DNA of 64,000 nucleotides. Source: Trileptium ribeirensis. Its lineage: Eukaryota; Nematoda; Enoplea; Enoplida; Thoracostomopsidae. A model generated the notes under the pieces. The model had not been told where the DNA came from, did not search any database, and worked only from the letters and a program-made list of their open reading frames with translations. The stretch is taken from assembly GCA_030248225.1 (NCBI GenBank), contig JASANE010017636.1, forward strand, positions 1-64,000, read 5' to 3'. The position numbers and the translations under genes are program-made. Shown in pieces: positions 45,701-57,700 of this stretch (position 1 is its first letter; every line of letters begins with the position of its first letter).

Positions 45701-48700
45701 ACAAAGCTCATCGGATGCACGGTTGTCACAAAATGGTTTCTTCAATGAATCAAAAGATGAAGGATTCGTAAGTATAATCATTTGTTTTGAATTTTGAGCA
45801 ATTGTATGCGCTTTGTTTTTCCTTTTGTGCCACGCTAAGGTATTTGATGTAGGCGAAGCACCAAACTGTGATTTAACATTAAGATTAATAGGTTGATGGT
45901 TGACTAGAAAGAAAATGATGATTCGTCGGAGAAGACTAAAAAGACACTGTTTTGTTATATTTTTAGAAATCCGTGTTCTAGGTTTTTTAAAGGTTCAAGA
46001 AATTAGGTTTTTTTAAAGTCGGATGTAAACAGCATTGGCGGTGGGGATCAATCTTTTTACTGAAATAAATTAGCGCTAATACCTATTTTTTCATTTCAGA
46101 TAATTAAAACCAACTTCATTCTTAGCGGTATTCGTGTATCAGTAACCGGAATTGGAACTTTTAATCGGAACAGGAATTATAATATAATTATTTAATCTTT
46201 TGACGTATTTGAGAAAAAAACTTGTTTTTGCAATATCCGGTGATATGCTACCGATTGATAAAACTCTGGCCTGTCCACAGTAGGGGGATGGTGGTGGGGA
46301 ACCCCCACTTTCTAAATCCCCATGTTCGTGGTATTTTCCCCATGTCAGTCCGTCCCAACCCACTCTGCCGAAACCCCCGTGTTCAACTAATTCCAAAAAT
46401 TTCTTATGTCTGAAAATTCATGTTTTTTTGTGTGCAAATTGTTTTTTAACATTACCACTTTATAATGCTAACATATCGTTTTAGCATGAAAATACATTCA
46501 CGGTAGTAAAAATGCATGAAAATATGGAAATATTTAGTATTTTTAAGCAAAAGTTATCCTCCCACTTTTAATTTTCCCCCGAGAATGAATGTGGGTCCCA
46601 CGAAGTTCCCGCACCCCACTTTTTGGAGGGCTGTGGACAGGCTAGCAACTTATATTTATTTTTCGGTTTAGGCCACATAGAGGATACGCTCAAATCATAA
46701 TGCATATGTAGATATTTACAAAAACTTTATTTTATTTGAAAAAATATTAAGAACTCATTGCGTATAAAAAATTTATATTGATGTATCGCGTATAGAATTT
46801 TTAAATATTGTAACCTGGTCCGCGCATGTTAATTAAAGCAATGAAATCAATGCAAACGTAAGATTCTTCAGATGTGGTATTGTTTCTAAAAACGGGAAAA
46901 ATTTCCATAAAAACGTTCGTTGTTTACATTTTTAGCAGAATGATGTAAAGTGATGAGCATGTTTATGCCTCTGAAAAGTAGTTTATAATGAGTTGTTGTG
47001 CGTTCAGGATGTGCGTTCAGGGGCAACTTTTTTAATTGCTAATATTGACCAATGAATTTATGATCTCAAAGCTTTGAAAACACTTATATAGATCGGGAAC
47101 TTTTCCATAGTCTGTGCAGTTTTACTTCAAGTGTAAAAGAGATTGTGTGAACAGCGATTGGTACAAAATTGTGCATCGTGCTTCGGTATGGAAATCTTGT
47201 GCGTCGTTGGCTAACGAAGAAATACTTTGAGTAGTTCGGTGCTATGGTAATGCTTCTTTTCAAACTGTTATAGAAACGAAGCGAGCGGAGTTTTTATTCA
47301 GGGCGCAACAGGAAATCCTGAAAATTTATTTTTGTCTGTTTCTATGTGCTTTAGTCGAACGCGAACAGCTCCGACCCCATCTTCGCGGTCAAAATGGCAA
47401 TAAGATTTCATTTCAGGGCACTAGGAGGGTATCCTGAAAATTTATTTTTGTCTGTTTCTGTGGCCTTTAGTTGAACGCGAACAGCTACGACCCCCCATCT
47501 TCGCGGTCAAAATGGCAATAAGATGTTTTTAAGTGTTTTTGCCAAATCTTGCCATGCGAGTACCAGTCTTTCGCCGCCCATATCTCGCGACGCAGGCTTT
47601 GCATCGAAAAATAGATACCACGATACAGAATCAATCGAGATATGCAACTTTGCTCACTACGGATTTTTTGCGATATTCCCTGGGCCTCCGTGGTCCTGAA
47701 TATGGTTCATCGTCCCTTTGCCAGAAATATTGATTTTTCAACTTCCAAACCACGCTGGATACGATAGTTTTGCTATTCAGTGTCCAATCTCACTAATATG
47801 CCTTTTCATGGGGCTTCAAATGTGTAACGGATCCATACGGATCGTTACGAGGTGGATTAATCTTGACCATAGCCTAATGGCAAATTTTATCGAAAACCCA
47901 TAATCTTGGCCACACTCTAATGGCCAACATTTACCATAATCCTGGCCACACTCCAATGGCCAACATTTACGAACACCCCAATAATCCTGGCCACACTCCA
48001 ATGACCAACACTTATAAATTCCCCAATAATCCTGGCCACAGTCCAATGGTCAACATTTAGTCGAAGACCCAAATAATCCTGGCCACAGTATAATGGCCAA
48101 CATTTTGTCAAAAACAATTAATCCTGTCCACAGTATAATGGCCAACATTTTTTCGAATACGCATAATCTTGTCCACAGTGTAATGGCCAGCATTTTGCCG
48201 AATCCCCTAATAAACCTGGCCATGGCATAATGGTCATCATTTTCGAATTTAGTGGCGAATGTCCCCCAACGTAGAAAACCCGCGGAAATGACCCAACTGT
48301 GTACGAAACCCACTGTAGCACCAGAATACGTACGTAACTGGGCCCAGAACCAATCTATAACCCACTGTGTGCGCAAGCGAATGCATAAGCCGAATTTCTC
48401 GCGTATATACGTACCGACGGTAAAGCTCTGCCGTCACCCTATTTGTAAGCCGTATATAGATAGTACAAATCAGGAAACGTTACGTACATCAATCTCGCTA
48501 CGAACTAAAGATTTTCGCCATAGCTCGGCCCGCACCGCCGACAGTTTTTGGTGATCAAACTGGGTATAGTTATACGTTACTGGGTACGTTACCGTATATA
48601 CCTATATAGTTATGTAATTATTGATTGTAGGGCTCTAAAGGCTCGTTGGCACTTGAATCGCGTATTTATCTATCTATATATATAGTACCATCGTTTCATT

Positions 48701-51700
48701 GTACCTTGTTTGATGGTCATAAAGGCTCTTGTTACGTATTTTATTAATGATGACTGTATCATATACGTATATGTATTCTTATATGCCATTGGAATTACCA
48801 CCGATACTCGTATATGTTTTCAGCAGGGAGTAACCGAAATTCCGGTTCCGGTTGCGGTTCCGACAAAGTGCAAAAACCATACCGGAACAGGAATTCCGGT
48901 TCAAAAAAGTTTGTTTGAAATTTTCCACGTTTTTTGCTTCATCTGTGATCCAAACATATGTAATACATATTATACAATGATCAAGCTCCAATACAACCAA
49001 GCAAACGAAAAGAATAACTAAACAATTTGCCGTTTGAAACGTAAGTAGGGCACATAATTTCAGTAGGAATTTTTCGTAATAACCTGCAGGAGTTTGTTAA
49101 CAACTCAAAGCCAGGTCGTTGCTTGTAGCAGCTATTTTACACATCCATAAGTCTGTGCGGTACGTTTCAATTAAACCGTTCCAGTTCGGTAATAGAGTAT
49201 GGCTAACGCAAAAGTACTTAGGGTATGCTTGGCTAACATAAATTGTTTCAAGAACCCGCCAATGCGCTTGTAGACTTGGTAAATCAGTCAAAATTGAAGT
49301 AAACTAACGTTATCTGCAACGCAGCTAGAAACTGCTTTCTTGGCAAAGAACTGTATTTATTGAAACTGTGCGAGCAGCATCACAGTGTGTCTCATTTATA
49401 GCATTCTGATTAGAAAGTTATCATCATTATCATCTAACTTACGAGCACTGTTTGTCCAAAGCTAGCCTAAACAGTGTACCTAATCAGAAAATTACCTTCT
49501 GTCTATTATTTTCTCTTAGAATCGTATAAACCAATAATTTCAAGTTTCCTACAGAAGAACATGTAACAAACGTTAAAGTAGTAAAGGAAGGCTACTGGAG
49601 AGAGACAGAGCGAAAGTATGTATTCTACGCTCCAAGCTTTGTAAGCATATTCGATTTTCGCAGTATACGCAATGGTATATAGTGGAAGGCATTTTTTGCT
49701 CGGGTGTCCAAAAATCGACATATTTGATCGATAAATAAACATTATTAGCTTCCTCAGTCTCTTTAAAGTTTCAGAAAGGCAATAATACCATCGCAAAACA
49801 TTAAGTTTAATGTAAAAGTTATTATTAATGCATTTTAAATCCATTATACCTTCATTTCTTCCTTCATCTGTTTTATATATATAAATTTCGAAGACCAAGT
49901 GCCGGATCCGGTTTAAATGGACGGTTCCGGTTCCGGTTATTCCCTGGTTTTCAGGTATACGCACAACGTCTGGCAGTCCTATTCGAATGTACTTATGTAT
50001 ATATAGATGTTAGCTTCGTATCATGTTCATACCATATTCTCGCATTGTAAAGGCCGTAAAAGCGCCTGTAATTCATTATGTTTTTATACCGTTTATGATC
50101 GTTCTATATGTACCGTATGTTGTGCTGGTAGAGGCCGTAAAAGAGCCGATATATGCCAGAATTTTGTACCATTCTTACAGTTATAATGACATGTATCATT
50201 GATCATGAACGTATATATTCGTTGTATATTTATCGTGTTGTTGGCCACTAAAAACGCCACTAATTGTTGTAATTTCATGTCAGTTATATCATAATTGTAT
50301 CTGTTATCGTACCTTGTAATGTACCAGTTTGGAGGCACCAGAAATCGGGAATAATTTGTCTTGCCTAGGAGGATTTTAAGGGAAATTCTAGGGATTTTTG
50401 CGTTCGTAAAGTAGCGTTTTTGTAGATTGAAATCACGAGTATGGTGAGCTCTTGCCATGCTCGACTTGAAGAAATTATAGGACGGTACGACTCCCCCGCT
50501 GAATCCAATATATATGTAAGTAGGAATCGCCCTACCCCGCGTGGTAGGACCGCAAAGTTTACTTCGATTTGTTGTAGGAAAGATTGGCCGTGACGGATAC
50601 TCGTCACGACCGTCCTCACGAATGAGGACCACAAAAATGTGGCTGCTCGCCCGAAAACGAACAGCAATTGAGTAAATTCCCCGAAAAGTATAAGTACAAA
50701 TCCAAAATATTAAAATTCCCAGTGTTCAATATACACCACCACACTAGTAATTTCTGCAGATCAATAAAATATCAATTACCAGCGTTCATTGTCGCTGGTC
50801 GAAATGAAAGATAAAATGAAAATTTTATGAAAATTTGACATCGACGATATCGGCCCAGGCCCATAACCCCGGAACCATTGGGAATTTGAAAATTTCGTAC
50901 TTATCATTTCCTATAGGAAATTTTATGGTCTTTCTAATGAGACCGGTTTCGTGGAGATGCGACCCGGCTCCATGGACTTATGAATAAATTAGTATATACG
51001 TAAGCAATTGAGAACACAACTAATTGAATATCTTAACGAATATTAAACTTAAATATATGTATAGGGTATCATTATAATCCCCAGATCCGAGGCCTTAATT
51101 TGAGCCCGGACCGATCCCGCTGCGCCCACTTTTAGATACCTGAAACATGAAAAAACACAGAACAACGCCCCGACAGGCGTCTAACCCCTCATTGGAGTCC
51201 CCTTATCGAGACTAACACAAAAATGTATATAACACCCCAGAAAAAGTATGCCCCAAACTCGCCGGAGCTGTTTAATGCACCCAACCTTGGGAAACTTGGC
51301 ATGGACCCTCCCCGAAGAGCTCATTTTCCCCCTGCCGACCGAATACGGTCCTGTTACATATTAAAATGCTCGGACGGACATGCTGAGTCCGAATCCGAGA
51401 CTTCCTAAATACTTCGGCCATCTCTGAGGGGATGGCATCCTCCTTTTTACCCCTTTGCCCTCGCTTCTTTTGTTTTGTTTACATATGCCGTGCCCCTTCG
51501 TGAATTGTATTACTGAGCACGTTTATATCAAATGAGCATTTATTAATATTAAGTTAATGTGAATCTGTATAAAATTTGAACACTGAAGTTTTGGAGAAAA
51601 CTCCTTATCAGGTGTGGACGGCGTTAATATTAAATCCGAACATCTACACCAGGTATAAGCGTTCTTACGCGTACTGTTCAGAGGACAAATTTATTAATTT

Positions 51701-54700
51701 CACCTAGTTTACGAGCTTCTTGTCGGTAAAGCTTTTATATAAAAATAATACTTGTATATTGGCAACTTCTATTTCAGTATTGACCGGAGCGATGGACGGC
51801 TAAGCTGTTAAGTAAATAAACATATAAATGTAACTTGGCCACCGTATAAATTTTCTATAGATCTTAGAACTTGACGACGAAGTTTTCAGCCGTTTCTTAT
51901 CAGCAGCAATAAATTTTATATTAAGTGGCGAGGACGCTAGCTGAAGACCCGTTGCTGGACCCAGTACCGTTGTATGAAGCCTGTCTGTATAAAGTTTAGA
52001 GTTGATATTTAGTTTTCGGAGTCGGTAGCTTGTGTAGAGTTTTAAATTAATTTATAAAGTTTTACATTGAGTTAATATTAAGGTAATAAATTTTGTTAAT
52101 TATATAAATTTTATATCAAATTTGGACAGAAAATTTGTTCAAAAATGATCGAGATTTGTTCCGATAGCAGTATTGACGTAAAGGCTCAGAAAATGGGGCC
52201 AAATCGCCCCTGAATAAGCACTTTAACGGAAAGAAAATTCAAAATTTCAAAAATTTAAAATTTAGTATAAAAGCAGAGACGCACGAGCACTGCAGAGTTC
52301 GGTGCCACTTCGGCAGCGCAGAGTTCGATCGTTTTGCAGACCGACTCTGACGCTTATAAATTTTACTGTTTTGACTTTATCGATCTGCTCTTGCTTTATA
52401 GTTTTCCAGACTGGATGTTGCGATTGGATGGACGTCGAACCAAGGACCCGTGAACGTAAGTGTGGACAGGGATTCATGGTGTAGCCACCAAACCGTAGCG
52501 AAGTAGGATAGTAGAGTTGTTACGATAGGACCGAGTAACCCACTTTGATTAGCCATAAGCTTCAACCTCCATGGACTCCCTGTCCATGCTTCTATTTACC
52601 TGTTAGCCCTGCCCTCCTAGGTTGTCCCGCAGGCACGTAGTCGTGGTTAGCCGATCACACCATTTAATTAGATAGCCGAAGTCCTACTGAACCTCCCTAG
52701 GTCAAGGAGCTAGGACATAAATAAATGCGACACTCCCGTCAAGATTTAATTTTACATGATTCCCTGAGTCGAGTTAGGAGCTAGAAATATATTTCTGAGT
52801 TGACCAAGGTTAAACAAATCATTTCTGGTTGAAAATTTATAGGAGAACTCCGAATCATCTGTGGTCACGCAAATTTCACTTAGCATTTACCGTAACTTCT
52901 TTTCGAGACTTTATATGATTTCGATTTCTTTGGACGCAAATCCGTCCATTGGTTTTTGACGATTTGTTAGTAGGAATTCATTAGTATTTTTGGACTAATT
53001 TACTTTAGGAACCCAGTCAAATTTTATTAATATGATAATAGTGTTATAGGCATAGTCCGTATGCTAAAATTTTTTATTGAACCACAAGCAGAGATACTGA
53101 CACATCGCCCCGTGAGCGAGACAGCTCACCTAGGTAGAACATTTGGTATATCTCGAGAATTATCCCAGGAATTTGGTTTAAATTTTACTCGGACCTCAAG
53201 AAGGATCCGAGCTATTATTACGAAACCTAAGACGTTCAAATATCGCGTCGGAATTATAAACTCGACGACCCTGAAAGGGGTCTCCCCAACCAAAATATGA
53301 AAATTTAAATATCTCAGGATCTACTCTAGGAATTTAGCTAAAACTTTGGCAGTTTCTTCGTAGGAACGCCTTTTAACGAGTGCAACCTCAAAACTTGTCA
53401 ACGTCGCATCGGAACCCCAAAACCGATGGCCTTGAAGGGTCCTGTCCCCACTGAAAACTTAAAATTAAAATATTTCGAGATTCTTCCAAGAATTTTGTTG
53501 AAACTCTAGCTGTTTCTTCGTAGGGATGTCCGCTACCGGTCATCGTTCGAAAACCCAACTTTATCAGGTCGGAATCACAAACCCTACGGCCGGATAGCGG
53601 TCCGCCCCTATCCAAAACTCTAACTGATTATAACTTAAAATTCCTTCCAGGAATTTCAATGGTTTTGTCGTACAAATAGATGCCTGTTGGGCCTTCCATT
53701 TGAACTATTAAGCCCGGCAAAGCCGTGGCTCATTCAAAAATTATGAAAATTATGGACCCGGGCAGAGCAAAATCCGCCCAGGGTCGACACAAATTTCATA
53801 GAATTCCCTGCCGTATGCATTTGTATATACAGTTTCATAAGTAGGTTTTGGTCTTGCTTTTGCACATATTTTCCAAGCTTTCAGCTTTATTTCCCTCTGA
53901 GTATACAGTAGTAACGCAGCACGAAAGCCGTCATAGACTTGAATCTCCGACATACGGCCGCTGCAATGAAAATATCAAATTTACCAGAGTTGGTAAATTT
54001 GCACGTAGTGGCAATCTTTTTGAGTAACAAAAGTGACGATGTCGCTAGACGCGATATCGGGCCTCGGCCCGACCGACCAATTTTTGTGAGGATCGTTGGC
54101 CTGGTCTTTTCGTAGAGAAAGGCTGGTAAATTAGGAAGATATTGAGGACTATATGTTTTCCCCAGCCCCTATAGAACCATACTCAAAGTCTCGTGCGAAA
54201 ACTAGGAATCTGAGAGAACACAAACGGAATGAATTACAGTAAACGGAAATGCGAGAACACAAACGGAATGAATTACAGCAAATAACCTTGTTACGGTTGT
54301 CCCGACAACCGGGGCCTCCGTTTGTTAACTAGCTTTGTCGAGTAGGAAATGCTAAAAATGCTAGTTCGATTATAGTACCAGATAGAGCTCTTTTCGAGAG
54401 CATTTTTCAAGTCAAAATAACCGAAGTTTCAGTACTTTTAGGATAGCGCCGATGACCGATGAGGCATCTCCACTCATAGTTCTCGTCTTAGTTATAATTA
54501 TAGGTACCCAATAACACTCTGAACCAGTGCCCCTATGTCCCAAAGTTGGACATAAAAAATTGTACATTGATAGCGCACAGCCGCTTTCAGACATTAATTA
54601 ATTGAACCCAGGACAAATTTTAGATTGTATAGCAAGTTAGGGACTCGCTCGAGTTTTGTCCCTTACCGTTGCTAAGTTGCAATAATGAACAATTCGATCG

Positions 54701-57700
54701 CTCTAGGACAACATCCAACTTTATCAATTGAGTTAAGTATGTGGTGAACCAGTGCAGACAATCAATTAAACACACCAACTTTGTTAGGCCGTAGGAATTA
54801 AGAATCTTCCAGAAAGGTTCATTTCTTCGGTAGTGGCCTACTCGTACGTTTTCGCATATCGTTTAGTGTCTTAAGACGAATTAACAAAGCAAGTCCATAG
54901 AATTAGGAGTTAAATCAAACCGCATATTACTCAAATCGTATGTATAACTCGCAGAGTAAATTAAGGCAATAATTGTTGGATTAGGAAAAGTTGAAAAGAT
55001 AGAAAATTCGGTCCCAGCCTTAGTATACCGAGACCCACGCGCGATTTATGAGATAAGTCTATTCTATAATTTTTAGCATCATTTTGGCTTACGCTTATGG
55101 ACACGAACACTCTACTTTTGGTAGTTATTTAGATCATGGATTAACCGCAATCTAAGACCAAACTTTACCATTTTGTCACCGCGCTTGTTGGGCGATTTTG
55201 TAGGAAATTGGAGCCCAAAATTTAATCAGTTATGCCTATACAACCCGCCGAAACGTTCATTTTTCTATTACTCGAGAAATAATTTGATTGTATAGTGAAT
55301 TAGAACCAAAATTAATCAATAATTTTGTACTTTCCATTGAAAATTTATTGGCCACTGTAATGTATGTATGTATGCGAGTAGACAAAGTTGATATCGTACC
55401 ATTGTCGCATCATAGGAAAGCCCATGAGTCGTACCAATGATTGCCCCTTAAACTTACCGTTTTGTCAATATATACCATTGCTCGTTTATCATAATACCTT
55501 GCCGTATTTTAATCCAATCGCTACACATGTTTACTCATTATGTACCAAACATAGTCTCGTGATTAGGATGAGCAAGATTGAGCCCCACAAATTTCCCTTT
55601 GTACGCTTCGTTTCCAACGCATCATTCGTACAGATTGTTATACCGCATTTCGCTTACCTTAACCTGTTGTTTTGTCGGAGTACCATCCTTTACTAGCAAT
55701 CGTAGTACCGAGCAGGTAGTTAGTTTTGTGGCGCATCTTTTATCGATAACTAACCGTATTACCGGTACTGGCTTTTGATTTGACCCATTGCTTTTCATGA
55801 GTAAGGTGAGCGCAGCTGTCATTAGAAAAGGCTTAGTCGTACACGCCGTGATGTGACATAGCTGTGAGAGATCCGTGACAAAGGCGATGACTCCGCAAGT
55901 TACCCACTTTGACCTCCTGCTCATTCTCTTAATAGCGTACCATATCGGTGACATAGTACCGGTTGTATTCGCCGTACAATATGTGTCTGTCTATACCCAA
56001 TTTGGTGACGCATCAATAAATGCTCAATTGAAACCCAATGTGTTCCAGTGTTTTACTGACCGTCGGAGCGATAGGTATTCAAAAAGGGCTTTGGAATCCG
56101 TCACCCCTATCGACGACCCAGGTGTGACACACGCATTGAAGAAGCAAACCTTAGCGTGACTCGCCGATTACAAATAATTGTATTGATTATGTTACTGTAT
56201 AAGTACGACTCATGCGACTAATAAGGAAAAGTTATCGCCGAATTTTCAAACTCACGGTGAGCACCCAGTATAGAAACTTAGACGCGCGAATCAGACGTTA
56301 AACGTCTAGGGATTTGTGGGACCCTAGTGGGGGTCACTGGCTAAATTAAATAAATTAACCGTTCGAAAAACTGCGAACCAATTTCGATCAAACCTAAATA
56401 CTTAAAATTTTACACTTCCCGGGTTAAACGTGGATAGGGAATAGCGGTATGGTCTCTTTGGCCTGTGAGCAGGTGACTGAGCCGACCTCCCTGGGGACCT
56501 CAAAGGTAGTACCTCTTAGGCTACATGCGCAACCCGTCCGGCAGGATCAGAACACATCCTCTGAATCGCTCCTGCGGCTCGCTAAGCTCCGTAATTTCTT
56601 GGGCCTGACCCGAATAAAAGAAAATTTACCCAATAGGTCCGCTCTTGAAGTCACGATAGCCTGGGTCGTATGTTCATTACGTTTGGGGAAGTGCGTCACG
56701 CCGATCTAATACAAATGCTTTACGGTCGACGATCCCGATTTTCAAAATGTAGCGTGTCTTCGTTTGTTTGATCAAGTATTGCGTACAGGTTATCAAGAAT
56801 GGTCTATATATACGTATTTCTTTAGGCTGAAAACGATGGTGTTGTTATCTTGAGTCTAGCGTGCATATTTAAAACCTTTTCATGTGGCTAGAGTGGCTTT
56901 AGGGTCAATGAACCCGATTTCCAGAATATACTCTGTCTTCTGTTATTTTGTTACGTATTGCGTACAGGCCGTCAAGGTCAGGTTCTAAAAACTATATATA
57001 CTATCCACATATCACATATCGACGTGTGTTATTGAGGGCAGTTTGATGTGCACGCAAAAGACGTAGGTGTACCTATGCTTCACTACGCTCTGCAATCTCG
57101 ATAGAGTTATTCTCGTGCAGCATTTCATGATGCAATCACCTACGCCCCGCTATTAGTTATATGTTTATGCAAGTAAGTTCTGCATATATAAGTTGTATAT
57201 TTTTCCAATAAACTATGGTGGTTCACTTGAATTTATGGCAACGCAGTCTAGTACTACAGAGTATACATTTGGTTATCTAGAGCCCAGTGTGCTTACTTCA
57301 TGGGTTTTCAATGGGTATAGGATCAGTAAACAAGATTTCCAAAATATAGTCTGTCTTCAGTTGTTGGGTTACGTACAGATCATCAAGAATAATTGTTTAT
57401 ATAGGTTTGCCAGAGGTCTGATTACGATGGTTTGGTTATCTATTGGCCAGCACAAATACTTGGTGTATTTTCGATGGGTTTAGGGTCGACAAGGTTTTAA
57501 AATTTTCAATGGATTCAGGGCTCAAATGGTTTTAGGGTGAATTAATAGACGTCGAAAAAATTTTGTCACAGATGATTCAACAAAATGATAACCTAAAAAT
57601 AAAACCACGCTTGCTCCGTTTCAACCTCGCTCTTGAGTTACTAGTATTTTTTTACATTGTATTGAACAATGGCGGCCAGTCAACAAACTTTTTCATACAT

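Noticed and set aside
47862..48255. CRISPR array
   Set aside because: Units are contiguous and variable with no unique spacers of constant length, and the DNA is eukaryotic.
47816..48376. Overlapping minus-strand frames encoding CGQDYWG repeats
   Set aside because: They follow the minisatellite units in several frames at once and have no start context or flanking domain.
50093..50632. 180-codon minus-strand frame
   Set aside because: No recognisable domain; part of it covers the tandem array and hairpins, so it is probably chance.
52264..52300. Core promoter or LTR with TATAAAAG
   Set aside because: Only a TATA-like word is seen; no repeat partner, primer-binding site or downstream gene supports it.
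55388..56159. Plus-strand frames of 94-102 codons
   Set aside because: No domain, hydrophobic AT-driven composition, and overlapping a weak integrase-like signal on the other strand.
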